NCBI GenBank assembly: GCA_023515745.1
Contig: JALECJ010000056.1
Location: forward strand, 310,001 to 374,000
Direction of reading: 5' to 3'
Origin: Amoeboaphelidium protococcarum
Taxonomy: Eukaryota > Aphelidiomycota > Aphelidea
DNA: 64,000 bases
Below the pieces are notes generated by a model. It saw nothing but the letters and a program-made list of their open reading frames with translations, did no database searches and was not told where the DNA came from. Positions 11,465 to 23,072 of this stretch are shown one piece after another (position 1 is the stretch's first letter; every line of letters begins with the position of its first letter). Made by a program: the position numbers and the translations under genes.

Positions 11465-11774
11465 ACCGCCTAGTATTTCTCAGACTGTCACAGGTCGGTA
11501 CCAGAGACGGGAGTCCGCCAATGTGACTATAGAACTGGTAATCCATACACAAGTGGTTGTCAATGAATGTTGTTGCCGTGGTTGAGTTGTGCGAGGCGTC
11601 TCGCTTTTCTTCGATTTCGGTTGTTGGCGGAAAGCGTTTCAACACATATCGTCGTTGGTTGCGAGAAAGGTTTCACCGGTGGAACGGAGGAGAGGCGAGC
11701 GCGAAACGGTAAAGGCGAATGAAACAATACAGTCTTTGCGTGGAATCGAACAATGTCATCTTTGCAGTCGCTAG
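11465..11774. other. Intergenic between IFT88-like and SWC4
   Basis: About 310 bp, richer in G+C than most gaps here. It lies between the TGA of the IFT88-like gene and the ATG of SWC4, so it must hold the SWC4 promoter. Short frames exist on both strands, but none continues SWC4 upstream because an in-frame TGA intervenes. Confidence 0.5.
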
Positions 11775-13112
11775 TCATTATTGTAGCAGTTATCTGCTTA
11801 TCTAGTAGATGGCTTGTTATACTGAGGTATCTCCTGGCAATGATTTACGCAGCTTATTCAAAACTTGGAGATCATCTTTCGGACGCGCCATTTTCTGTAA
11901 GCACTCAGCTGACTAGAATAAGGCCTCATAATCGAACGGATTTTATGAGGTTAATCCCTTAAATAGATCATGAGCCTGACTGTATTGCTAATTGTCTTTG
12001 AGAAGCAACGCCAAATTATACATAGCCGGTTCGATGTGTTACTCCGCAGCTTCTTTGTACAATTTGAGCGCCAGTAAAGAATCGCCTTCTCGCTAAGCTA
12101 TTAGAGCATCAAACATAATTTTTTTACGAGTCAACTGACCAAATTTACGTGTCATTTCACCATTCTCTTAAATATGATAGAATGAAGCTAGAATAGTATA
12201 AACGGTGTCTTTTTGAACCCAAGTCAGACTATCAGAGTTATCACCTAATTGCTGAAAGTATTCTAATGAGGCATCTGTGAGTCCATCTCTCGCGTATAAC
12301 CATGCATCCAAGATACGAATGTCATTTTCAAAACTTGCATACTAGCTCTATTATACCAACGTTATCATCCACTCCATGGCATCATCTTTGAGAGCTTGAC
12401 ACGAAAACTTGGTGAGCTTAACAGCATATCTGAGCTTAATTAACACAGTATCAGGACTACAAGAGCCTTATGGAGCTTTCATTAGTGATTAAAAGCATTC
12501 CTAAACTTTAATCTGATTTCCAAAGCCAAAGTAGCATAGTAGAAGATTGAAGCAGTTCCCAAAATTAGAGTTTAACTTGACAGCACTCTCAAAGTACTTG
12601 AGTGATAAAGTAAAAGATCCCTGTTTTAAATACACTTTCGCGATGTTGGAAGCAATCTTTGATCTACATCATACAACGACATTAACATAAAAAAATGATG
12701 CATATAGAACTTACTTAATATCAGAGTCTGTACCACTAACAGAATCATATGCCATTAAGTAGAACTTGAGCGATTCATCATAAGATTTCTAGAGGTACAT
12801 ACATTCAGCCAGCGTGCATCTAATCCTTAGAATCTCGGATTAATAAACTTTACTCAGCTGATGCAATCTAGTAATAGCATTATCCAATTTATTTAAATCT
12901 CTTTCAAGACACGCCAAGTGGAATTCCACACTGAAATTGATGTTCTTGTCGTGATTTTACGTCAACAACTATTGCGCACGTACGCCAGTCTTGTACGCTT
13001 CATGAATATTACCAGATTTGAAAAACTGTATACTGGATTTAAATGCTATATTTACTTAGTTCTACTTAAACTATACTTGATCAGTATTGCTTTTAGAATC
13101 TTTCGAAGGCAT
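11775..13112 (-). CDS. IFT88-like TPR protein, short form
   Basis: Two exons (intron 12664-12714, 51 nt), 428 residues, nearly all tetratricopeptide-like helices. The segment FGNCFNLLLCYFGFGNQIKV followed by an ECFQSLMKAP helix, and later DAMEWMITLVQQSQYASFEN, line up in order with the IFT88 regions TGFNL(I/V)(L/V)CYxxxGD and WC..VVKSSQY. A last TPR pair follows (LLALKLYKEAAEQHIEPAMY). IFT88 is an IFT-B core subunit carrying cargo along flagella. Typical orthologues have 750-850 residues; here the Gly-rich N-terminus and the last TPR block are missing. It may be a reduced orthologue; another TPR family is possible. Confidence 0.6.
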
Positions 13113-13298
13113 ATTTTGGTAGTTTAAATTCAAGTATCTGCAATTGAAAATTCAAATGCGCCGAGTTGAATGAAATTTTCATTAGTGGCTGTAACTACCG
13201 AAAGCAACATTTTAGAGACTTGTTATCCATTTAATTAATTCGTAAGAGTTGAAATAAAAGACGGAAATCAATAAATTTCTTTTAATATATTTCCAAGA

Positions 13299-15527
13299 TC
13301 AAGAACTCAACTTGACGCGTCCATCACAGCCAGAGGTAAGAAGCCACGGTCTGAATGGATGAAATTCATTGTGGAGCACACCAACACCACCTTTCACTTT
13401 ATGGACGTGAATCTTCTTGACAGGCACAATTTTTGGGTTCTCAATTAAACTTGTGAATACCATACCATGAAAGATTTGTACTGCGCCGTCATCACCACAG
13501 GAGGCAAAGAGTGGATGTCGCGGATGGAATGCAACATCTCGGACTGCGCGCTCATTATGAGGACGCAAGTTCTTGTATGGTGTCACAGAGAGATCCATAT
13601 CGAACCAACACACCTTTTTATCAAAAGTACCCACCAGTAAATTGTCACCACCATTGTGAATAGATATCGATGAAATCCATTTAGTATTCGGATCAAGCTT
13701 CTTCTCCAATTCCTAACGCATCAAGTTGTACATGCGAACTTATCTTTAAGTTGCAACAAAAAGAATAGGCTTGTAAGGATGGAACAGGACTTTCTAAATA
13801 CTACCTGGAGATTTTGATAGGGGTGTCTAGCTACTTGCCTTGGAAAGCTAATGAATATGCAGAGCGCTTGCAGCCTCGGTTTTGCACAATGAGGCCAAGT
13901 AATCACCTTTCTTGTGCCAAGTCACCTGCTGCACCAAAAGACCATGTTCAATCTTGACACGCGCTCCCAGCCCAAACAATTTTTGATCATCCACCGTGCA
14001 CCACTTGACATGAGCGTGAGGTTAAAAGTTGTTCTCCTGGCTAAGAAGGGCATTACTAGCATCAGAGACAGGATCATTGATTAGCAGAGGATTGATGACA
14101 TACACAGATTTTCCACAAGCTACCGCGATAAGGGACAAGTTTTTATTAGGATTCCAAGCAACACACGATATAGCATCCGCAAATTAAAAAGTTTTGATAC
14201 ATCGGCCAGTAAGACATTCCCACACTTTTACCACCTTATCATCTCCGCCACTAACCATCCACTGACCACTTGGATCAACGGAGAACGTTCTGACTAATCC
14301 TTCAGCATGTCCTTTGAACGAGAATGAAACTGCCTTGGGATAAGGTTCAAGATCACGAAGATTTGGCAACTCTGGCAGCATAGAATCTGGATCTATAACG
14401 CGCTTCCTTATAGCTCTTGGACATAAGTACAAGTCGAGACAGCGGCCAAATCTCTCATACACCAGATTCTAATAACCACCAACAGAACGCAGATTATCAT
14501 GCTTCTTTGGAATAAAATCCATCCTGCGATCTTCAGGATCAGTCTCTAGCCACTCTTTGAGTTCTTACTCATCAAACAGATACTCTTCAGGAGGATTATA
14601 AGATTCGGCGTGGGTAGGAAGCTTAACCTTAGGAGCCGGGATATGCATAGGACGATCTTTAAGATCCTCTTCGCGAACATCCTTCCAAATATCGTAATTA
14701 ATCGGCATACTCGCCTTCACCTTATCAGTAAGAGCCTTTTTATTAGGTACAATAAGTCCCTTCCTGATAGCTCTCACAATCTTCATCACAGTCTTATGCT
14801 CCCACTTGGAAGGCAAGAATCTACGCTTAGGCTCAGGTGCACTAGAGAGAGGCATAACCTCAGTATGACGCGTAAAAAAGTCATCTTGATCTGCATACGG
14901 ATCCATCTAAGCATCTGGAAAGTATCCCTTCTACAATCTTGATATAATCTCCAGCTCTTGTTCAGTAAGCTTGACATCTTGATGATTCGATGCATCGTGA
15001 AAGGTGGCCAAGTGATCAGGATCATCTAATTTAGACAGGAAGTTATCAAGCTCATCTTTCGTTGCAGGCTTCAGCACCTTCTTGCCATCAATGCTGTATC
15101 CAATGTGAGGATAATTTTCATACCATTCCACGGGAACGTTTCCGATAGTGATATGTCCAGGAGGAACAGCAAAATCATCATCATTCTCACTATCAGTTGG
15201 AGCCAGATATTTCTCTTGCAGAGCTTTACTATCCAAGTGTTCATTGCGAGGTGCATTACTTATCTCAGCTCCAAGTAGATTATCATTCTCATAATCATCC
15301 GAATAGAGCGCGTCACTGTCTTCGATGCTACTAAACTCATCACCGCTGTAATTACTTTAAATCTCGGTAAATTCACCATCGTCAGAGCTATCAGAATCGT
15401 CGCGCAGGGATACATCACTAAATTCAAACTATTCCTCGACCTCAGGCTAATCATCTTCAGTTAACTACCTCTTCTTCATCTAGCCACTACTGCGATTTAT
15501 ATCAGCTCTAATACCTTGTTTGACCAT
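13299..15527 (-). CDS. ERB1: ERB1/BOP1 ribosome biogenesis protein
   Basis: 742 residues, one exon, close to human BOP1 (746). An acidic N-terminus is followed by the BOP1NT region (VPVEWYENYPHIGYSIDGKK, about 105-125; the YADQDDFFTRHTEV helix; RRFLPSKWEHKTVMKIVRAI). WD40 blades then run to the end, including GLVRTFSVDPSGQWMVSGGD and a final HPFRPWLLTSGCDG. With NOP7 and YTM1 (PeBoW) it acts in the nucleolus on 27S pre-rRNA and the 60S subunit. The start MVKQGIRADI follows a purine-rich leader. It shares a 93-bp divergent promoter with the Alba-like gene. Confidence 0.97.
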
Positions 15528-15620
15528 TTTTCGCTATTTTTCAGATTTTGCAAAAAATGAATTTTGATCGACAGAAACGCGCTTTTTTGCGTTCGTTTTA
15601 TCAACTGAAATATCACGAAA

Positions 15621-16082
15621 ATGGACGATTAATAGACTGGCACTGCATTGGGCGAATAAATAGATGAAGGCCCAAAACAATAAGCTGTTGACCAGAATGA
15701 ATAATAAACTGCTGATACTGTTATGAACGACAATAATTCTTGTGCACCGAATAAGGTTGAGCTGATAACTGTGAAGAAGAATGGAAATATTGAGAATGTT
15801 GTGAAATTGGTTCGAAATACACTAAAGAGAGAGAAGGTGGTGTATGTTAGTGCCACAGAGCACGTCTCACACAAAGCAGTGTCAATTTTGTAGCGTATCA
15901 GAAAATGGCATCGTAGTAGTAAATATGCAAAGACGGATGATTTCGAATCATTTATTCTGATTTCGCCTGCTCAGATTCGTGTACTCCCTCATGTCGAGGT
16001 CGATCAACTGGAACCGTCACCTCAGTCTCTGCTCGATGGTAATTCTCTCCTAATGAGAATTGGGCTCACAACAAAAGAGTGA
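15621..16082 (+). CDS. Alba-like nucleic-acid-binding protein
   Basis: 153 residues. A Gln/Asp-rich N-terminus (many TAA/TAG codons) precedes VELITVKKNGNIENVVKLVR (about 48-67) and KVVYVSATEHVSHKAVSILQ (about 73-92). This is the strand-helix-strand-helix order of Alba/RPP20/RPP25 proteins, in which the second block is usually (I/V)xxxGxGxAIxKAV. Such proteins bind RNA in RNase P/MRP or act as Alba chromatin or RNA proteins. The glycines of the usual GxG are replaced, so assignment to RPP25/POP6 or another Alba branch is open. It stops at TGA 16080. Confidence 0.5.
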
Positions 16083-16185
16083 AATTGATTATGATGTTAA
16101 TAGTATAATTTTTGCATGTCAAGGCCTTGTCCATTTTTTCATTCTTACTTTCTACAATCTTATAAGGTAAATAATAGCAGCAATA

Positions 16186-16497
16186 ATGCTTCGATATAAA
16201 CTGTAGAAATCACCCGTGAGATTCTCTATACAAAGATTTGCTACCAAATCTGAGGCTGACAGAATTCTATCAACGTATGGAGATAAGATCAAGCACAAGG
16301 CCAAGTCAGAGGGACTATCAGTGAATAATCTGATTCACAGGGAGGTACCGCGAGATGAGGTGATGAAGACGCGAAAGGTGGAGCAGGTTGTTGGTCAAGA
16401 ACGCGCTCAAGGCAAAGACAGCTGGCGGAAGCGATACGGTACGAGTGGCAAGAATTCGGTTTTCATATCAGTTCCATGGCTCTAGAAGAAAGAGTGA
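16186..16497 (+). CDS. Small basic protein, probably mitochondrial
   Basis: 103 residues. The N-terminus MLRYKLQKSPVRFSIQRFAT is rich in Arg, Ser and hydrophobics without acids, as in mitochondrial presequences. A charged helix follows with DRILSTYGDKIKHKAKSEGL, which recalls the YxxKIxxKAxxEGL opening of ATP11/ATPAF1 (F1-ATPase assembly). True ATP11 proteins continue for another 200 residues, which are absent here. An internal GTACGA ... TCAG stretch (about 16439-16471) could be a small intron that changes the C-terminus. Function not assigned. Confidence 0.45.
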
Positions 16498-16925
16498 TGG
16501 AGTATGATTGAACTCCAGTTTGTTTATGAATACAGTTGTTATTAATGCCTCTCACGGATCTACATCGTGATGATACACATGTCATGATAAGAATTGCGTT
16601 TTTATAGAGATTTTACATTAAGATATATATTTATGGAATAGTTCTGTACTTTATAAGATTTTTTATTGAATACTGTATTTTGAACTTTCCTCTTTCTTTG
16701 AAGATTGCGTGTTCAGGGGTAATCACTTAGAGTGGGTAAGCTCATATTCTGAGGAGTCAACTGATTGATTGAACACTTAGAGCAGAGCAGTGATCGCTTG
16801 TTACCTCGCCCCATCTTTCAGCTATAAATATATCGCGTATCTCCACAAAAGACTTTTACTATTACATATTTGTAAATTTACAATTGAAAATTACATAACA
16901 AGTATTTGGAATAACGCGTTTAACA
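16498..16925. other. Intergenic with ACGCGT box
   Basis: 428 bp with no coding frame seen. An ACGCGT hexamer at 16914-16919 lies seven bases before the ATG of the TH1 gene, and a TATAAATATATC-like stretch at about 16823-16835 may serve as a TATA region. ACGCGT is the MluI-box core bound by fungal MBF; a role here is inference. Confidence 0.45.
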
Positions 16926-17663
16926 ATGTCATCAACTGAAGATTTATCGACCGCGCAGGACTTGTAATACCATACAGACACTTCTGCCGCCCCAAATAAT
17001 AGTGGCGCTAATGGTATGACTCCTAATCTTAACACTCTGAATGACACTTATTTTAATGGTTATTATAAATCCGATGTAGGTGATTCTTAATAACAAGGCA
17101 GTCAGTAGAATGAAGCATCTAAATTCATGGGCCAGAAGGAGCGTCGTAAGTCATCATCAGTGAAGATGTTTCTGGGTGATTATCTGTCACTGTCCACTAA
17201 TCAGTCTATACTGAAGACTCTGGCCAAGTCTGGTGACTCACAGATTGTGTTTAGCGATATTATCATCAAGATCAACAAGAGAAATAAGATGCAGGAGAGA
17301 ATCCTGTTGGTCACTGATTAGGCCATATACAACATTGAGCCTAGCACGTACAAGGTGAAGCGTAGAATCTCGTTGAAGGATTTGGGTGCGATCAGTATGA
17401 GCAAGCTGCCTGACAACTTCTTCTGTCTCCACGTGCCATCTGAGTATGATTATCTGCTGGTGAGTAACAAAAAGACGGAAATTGTGACCAAGCTGTGTGA
17501 GAGCTATGAAAAGTTAAAGGGGGATAAGGTGGTGGTGAACTTTAGCAACAGTTTTGATTACCGTATCGACACTGATGTGTACAGGGAGATCCTGTTCACT
17601 AACGTTGAGGGCGGAATCAGCACGTAAATATTCACCAAGAAGAAGAAGGATAGCAAAAAGTGA
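16926..17663 (+). CDS. Stand-alone myosin-I TH1 domain protein
   Basis: 245 residues. After an Asn/Ser/Gln-rich leader, the rest is a myosin tail homology 1 domain: RKSSSVKMFLGDYLSLSTNQ (about 75-94), ERILLVTDQAIYNIEPSTYK (about 129-148), VKRRISLKDLGAISMSKLPD, FFCLHVPSEYDYLL and a TEIVTKL helix, ending with a Lys-rich tail. TH1 domains bind acidic phospholipids and target class I myosins to membranes. No motor, IQ or SH3 part is present within the exon, and the sequence upstream is intergenic, so this is a domain-only protein rather than a myosin fragment. Confidence 0.85.
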
Positions 17664-17763
17664 GGATGAATTATGATATAGTTAGTGAGTACACAGTAGT
17701 AAATAATACAGAGGGGAGTGTGTTTTTATGATTATATTTAGGTGATATCTTACTTTTATTCGC

Positions 17764-18639
17764 AGCATGAAAGAGGGTAGCTAGTGTCTTATCTACCGGC
17801 TAACTAACAAATTATAGGTAAGTGTCTATAGTCTTTGTCTAATGCTATAAGCAGACAATCCGCCGAGTACTGACTCCGCATAAAAGATTCAATTTCAGTA
17901 AAGTTTTATGTTTGAACATCTCAACATGCCATCCTCTATCTATAAAAGGCATCGCTAGTCACGCCAATAGCGGTATAGGGATACCTCGAAATAGTTTGTT
18001 AACACTACTAATGGTTTAGAATGATATTTCAATTCAATCCTGTGTTGGTGCTCTAGTTGATCCTTCTATCGGTAGTTACATATTTCACACTCCATGTCGT
18101 TGTCTTTGTTCTTGTCGCGTGCGTGCGTGAGTGCGAGCGCGAGTTCGTTTGTTTGTTACGTTTGTTTGTTTATTTGTTGAACTCGGCTATAAAAGCCCAT
18201 CCGCTCCTCATTCTCTTTCTTCTTCTCTTCTCTTCTCTTCATTCGCAAATTTAGGCATTGGCGACAGTGTTCCTGCATCGTTATGATGTCCTTGCTCTGG
18301 ATCGAGCACTTGCTCTGTATCGAGCCCTCGCATCGTGATGATGTCCTGCATCGTGATGATGTACTTGCTCTGGATCGAGCACTTGCTCTGTAGCGAGCCC
18401 TCGCATCGTGATGATGTCCTGCATCGTGATGATGTCCTTGCTCTGGATCGAGCCCTGCATCGTGATGATGTACCGTCCTCGGCGGTCCCCCCTCGCATAT
18501 ATTAACCATTCTAACCTTTTTCAAGTGTTGCTGATACATACTCCATGAGGCTCAGTGCCGTCTCCTATTGTTCACTTATCAGGCAGACTTTCCAATCCCG
18601 GTGGAGGCAGTCTGAAACAGTCCGTTTCACAGTTTCATG
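17764..18639 (+). repeat. Right arm of long inverted repeat
   Basis: The partner of 666-1601 in opposite orientation. Ends read GCATGAAA ... TTTCATGC. From left to right: ~85 bp shared with the inner end of the left arm, ~100 bp unique to this copy (about 17840-17935), then continuous similarity. Features include a CGTTTGTTTGTT-rich stretch, a TATA-like TATAAAAG (18188-18195), CT-rich sequence, and the ~70-bp tandem units (about 18275-18475) built on GCATCGTGATGATGTCCT and CTCTGGATCGAGC. Small differences between arms (for example the poly-C at 18487) show independent drift. The TATA-like boxes of both arms point away from the 16 kb between them. Confidence 0.85.
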
Positions 18640-18728
18640 CGGCTGGACTTTTGAACTTCTCTCTGACCGTTTCAACTCTTGATCAGATTCTGCATCACTC
18701 TGTTCAAGAATACTAGTTGAACACCACC

Positions 18729-19463
18729 ATGTCTACGGATACAAGAAGACTGTTTACATTTAGTGGTTTAATTACCAATGTGTAAAAACAATGTTCTTAC
18801 AAGGATGGTTACTCGTTAGTGACAATAGTGGAGGGTGACCATGACCAAGTTGGCGTGTTAATTGATCATGGTACCATGTCTAGTCAGAATCTAGACGTAA
18901 ATGACGTTATTCTGGTGAAAGACGTGGTTTGTATCGACAAGACGAACTTGATATTTGAGACCATCATTGAGGATCCTGTTCAAGATTTGGGATGCTCTCC
19001 TTATCCCAAACGTCCAGATTGTACTCTGAACATCAGAGTGGTGAAATGGCTGGTCTCCTCTTCTGTATATAAGTTTGAAGCTGAAACGTATACGCGAGAC
19101 GAGTGCAGCCTACTGAACAGAATTACTTTCCTGAATGTTGCATAGTCGAAGGCTAATTAATTGGTTGGGATAATCTATAGCATCCAAATGAAAGAGGCAA
19201 ATGTACACAAGGTAATTTTACTATACGACGGGACTGGAAGTGCTATAATCAATTGCTATGGTGAATCCGCATTGAAGATATCAGCTGATTTACACGTTGG
19301 TTAATGCATAGCGTTGGTTAATGTTCCAATTCAGAGAAGACGCAACCGAGTCCATATCACTTTAAAAAGTAAGGTGGACAAATACTAACTAAGAGTATTG
19401 GATAGTGACTCTCTGATTGCACGTACGTTGTCACATTTGCTCAACACCACAAGAGCACTTTGA
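18729..19463 (+). CDS. Probable OB-fold protein, unassigned
   Basis: 244 residues, one exon, starting MSTDTRRLFTFSGLITNVQK and ending with TGA at 19461. Two regions rich in alternating beta residues, YSLVTIVEGDHDQVGVLIDH (about 25-45) and VILLYDGTGSAIINCYGESA (about 162-182), resemble OB-fold barrels of RPA-like or MEIOB-like ssDNA-binding proteins. VDVND-type turns and IALVNVPIQRRRNRVHITLK fit the closing strands. No zinc site or known catalytic motif is seen. The fold is inferred from pattern only. It begins 90 bp from the outer end of the right repeat arm. Confidence 0.45.
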
Positions 19464-20354
19464 ATTGATCAATGATTGCTTCATCATTTATATGAAACTT
19501 TATTAGAACATGGTGATATACTTTACCTTCTTTCACGAATTATAACATTTAGCACAAGAATACTTCAGCTACAAATAATTCACAAAGCTTACACGTTCAG
19601 AGTCAGCAAAGTTCACTCGATTTACAGGAATTCAAGTGCAACTTGCTTTTGTCATCATCAATCTTCATTCAGAAAAGAGTCAACAAGTGCATACACTTAT
19701 CATGCAGATTATAAAGCAAAATGGCCTCCACCAAATGATACCAAAAGAATATCCAAATCGTTGAAGCGCGTCATTCAATGGATAACATGCAACAATGATT
19801 GCCAAGTAGCACCATCACATATCCAACTTCACCCTATATTCTGTATGAAGCTAAGCATCAATTCCACAATAAAACGAGCTATCTAAGCAGCTGCTTTAGA
19901 GCAAGATTATAGTTGACAGTCCAGCTATAAAATAGACAGATATGAGCGCGTCACTATTAATATGCACAGATCACACTCAAGACTGCACATAACCAATTAA
20001 GACAATAAGCAATATTCCTGTATCTTTTGTCTAAGTCTACGAGTAAATTGTGATTTTAATTGACTGCTTATTTCTAACTAGATCCTTCCATCTAGCGTTG
20101 CGCAGTGACATGGTCTCATCTATCGCGCGCTTTAAATCCTCAGTCAGCATATAATGTCTTCAACTGTAGACGTATGACGAAACATTCCAAGCCAACCATA
20201 TAAGATCAATAGAACAATTCTTGCAAATTGAGCTTTTAACTTGCTATAAATTCTTGCGTATTTCAACTTTTATCAAAATTGTTCATATAACGATTCAATG
20301 TAATGTGCAACGTTTCTCTTCTTCTACGTAAATAGCTAGAACTCGATTGTGAAA
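19464..20354. other. Long gap, only weak candidate exons
   Basis: About 890 bp. On the plus strand a frame is open from 19476 to TGA near 19914, but it has no usable ATG and no recognisable motif. On the minus strand an ATG at about 20150 opens a 57-residue frame starting MLTEDLKRAIDETMSLRNAR, which looks protein-like for its first half only. It could be a small gene or an exon of a spliced one. The UTP14 promoter lies at the right end. Confidence 0.35.
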
Positions 20355-22919
20355 ATGGGATAAAAACGAAGATACACGATTCCGAAGCCATTTGCATCAT
20401 CTGGGTCCAACACCAGTGACCGCAGATTGAGGTAGAAAAAGTAAAAGTAGGACTAAGATGTTTATGAAGAGTAGTAGGAGAGTCAGAATTTGAACGCGTT
20501 TGATTCTGATGCGCATGAAGGTATGGATCTGGGTGATAATGAGCAGCAGAGATTTAGTGGCAGCGACGATGAAGAGATCTCTGAAGATGACGCTTTTAAT
20601 GAAGATGATGAGATGAGATATGGCAGTTTCTTTGACAAACAAAAGGGTTCTACCAAGGGAAAGAGCTCAGCACACAGTGATAGTGACTCTGATGAATCGT
20701 AATCTGAGGATGATCCGTCTGATTTCGAGGATGATGCTGATGCAGTTCCTCTGGGTGAAGCATTCGATTCAGACTCTGATGCTGGCGAAAGTCCTAATAC
20801 TTAGATGAAGCGTGATATTACCGCAGTCAAGTCTTAATAACGCGTCAATCTTCGCATTTAGAGTTATGATGATGGTGAAAGCGACCAAGATCTTGCTATT
20901 AGCGATGGCTCTAGCGATGATGAGTAGGCTGATTTACAGTCAGCTTTAACTTTTGCCATGAATGATTTGCAGAAATAGTAAGGTAAATCGAGCAAAGCTG
21001 CAAGTCGGGAAGATAAATCGGTGAAGAATAAAGAGCTGACTGAAGCTTATGATGAAAGCGAATATCATGTCGGTATTTCTTTACGCGACGCGCAGCAGAA
21101 AGTCTCTTTGCAGTCTCTACTCACTGGTCAGGTTATCTAATCATCAGATGGTGATAAGAGCTCATAATAGACTCAAAGTCTGGTAGTTCCTCTACCGGCA
21201 TTACAACAAGAGAAAGTGGAGCGAGAAGTGGCGTATAAGTAGGCCAAGAAGGAGATCAGCAAGTGGACTCCGATAGTTTAGTAGAATCGCCACGCAGATC
21301 AATTGGTGTTTCCACTGCCTCAGTCCTAAGGTGGTAATGATGTCACGGTGGGTACAAGCACCAAGGCTTTAGTTGCTTCATTTGATTCTTCGTAGTCTAC
21401 TTCGTCATAGAGTAATGACTTTGAATCTTAAATTCTGTCCGTGTTGAACAAAGCTAAAGTTGGTAACACTGATCAGATTTTGAAGAAGGAGCAAGAATAA
21501 TAGAAGCAACTTCCAATGAATGTTAAAGGCTTAACTATTGAAGATGTAAAGAAGAACAGGGAGGAGTTGCTTAAAATGCGGGCACTTCTGTTTTACTCTG
21601 AGATTAAGAGCAAGCGTGCTGCCAAAGTGAAGAGTAAGAAGTTTAGGCGACTATTAAAGAAGGAGAAGAAGCGGGAAGAGGCAAAACTTTCTGCACTATC
21701 AGCTGGTAACAATGATGATCTTGATGTGGGCAGTCTTTCATAAGATCCGTCTAATTTGGAGATTGATGCTGATGAACATGAGAGATTGCGTGCAGAAGAA
21801 CGTGTCACTTTGCGTCATCGTCTCAGCCAGCGTAAAAACTTTGAGTACAAGGGCGAGTAGGACTTGGATAGATTGAAAATGATGGCAATGATTGAGAAGC
21901 ATTAGTAATTGACGCGTAAAATTGCTGGTAAAGACACGGATGATGAGGATGCGGAGGAGTCGTAGAATGTCAACTCTGAACCAACTGATTTGATATCAGA
22001 TGTACAGAAATCGATTGACGATATCAAGTCTGACGTTGGCATAAAGGGTGTCTATGCAATGAAGTTTATGAAGGATGCAATGATTGCTGATAGAAAACAA
22101 TGTTTAGAGTCTATCAAGAGAGATGACTTCGAGTAAGTTGAAGCTCAAGATGATACTCCAGTTTCTGGAAGAATGTAGTTCGGGCCTAAACAGAGTCAAA
22201 ATTAGAAGCAAGTTCCAGTTGATAGTGATAGAGAGTATGACGATCTCCAGAATTAAGATTATTTTATCGATGAGGATTAGGTAGTTTCCGAGTTGGCTGC
22301 GTAAGATGGCAAGAATGGTACCTCATCTACCAAACGCCCTGTAAGTAACAGATCGGCTAGCCAATAAAGTGACGCTCCGTCAATTACTGTAGAGTTACCA
22401 GATGTCGAGCATGAGATTACCTTCACTTCATAAAAGGATTTGATCTCGATGGCGTTTGCTGATGATAATGTTATTGACAAGGAGTTCTCGAAAGAGAAGA
22501 AGGCTTTCGCTTCTGAAGAAGCTCCTCAGGAGGTTGACAATCGACTCCCCGGATGGGGCCACTGGGAAGGTGCGGGTGTGAGCAAGAAGCAAAAGCAGAA
22601 AGTTCTGCAAAATTCTAAGCGATTTACGACAAAATCTGGTGGGGTTGAGAAGGAGAATCGTAAAGACCGCGGCATGAAGCGCGTCATCATTACAGAGAAG
22701 AAGGATAAGAAGTTTGCTAGCAAGTACCTGGTAGACACTATCCCATTCCCGTACAAGAGTAGAGAGTAGTATGAAGCGTCCCTTAGAATACCTCTTGGAA
22801 AGGAGTGGAATACGGTTAGTGTCCATAACAAGTTGATTCAACCTCGCGTCAGCGTTAAACCGGGCAAGATTATATAGCCTCTTAGGTACACAAAGCAACC
22901 AGCTGACGGTGATTAGTGA
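20355..22919 (+). CDS. UTP14: UTP14, small-subunit processome protein
   Basis: 854 residues, one exon, ending at TGA 22917. A basic N-terminus is followed by long acidic Asp/Ser/Glu stretches, then the conserved middle (KQAKKEISKWTPIVQQNRHA; KMRALLFYSEIKSKRAAKVK followed by the lysine-rich SKKFRR helix). The C-terminus carries NRLPGWGHWEGAG, the UTP14 signature GWGxWxG, plus KRVIITEKKDKKFASKYLVD. It acts in the nucleolus in 18S rRNA maturation and activates the DEAH helicase Dhr1. Numerous glutamines are TAA/TAG. Confidence 0.96.
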
Positions 22920-23072
22920 GTGATGCGTGTTCATTTCGCCTGCTTGGATCTGTGACGGTAGTTTCTACTTATCAATGAAACTAAGAAATTAATTTTCTCC
23001 ATTCAAAGATTATGATCGTATATTTATTATTTCCTGTACTTCATAATATTAGTCTCGTTCCATCAATATAAC

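Noticed and set aside
11465-11778. Possible overlap of the IFT88-like stop with a SWC4 start (ATGA at 11778).
   Set aside because: A better SWC4 start at 11464 follows an in-frame TGA, continues directly into the conserved domain and gives an exact codon sum.
16186-16497. Naming this gene ATP11/ATPAF1.
   Set aside because: Only a short helix resembles the ATP11 opening and the rest of the family domain is missing.
19476-19886. 136-residue open frame on the plus strand.
   Set aside because: No ATG near its start, an in-frame TGA just upstream, no motif, and unlike true genes here it contains no TAA/TAG codons.
22428-22934. 168-residue open frame on the minus strand.
   Set aside because: It is antisense to the conserved C-terminus of UTP14 and has no recognisable motif.
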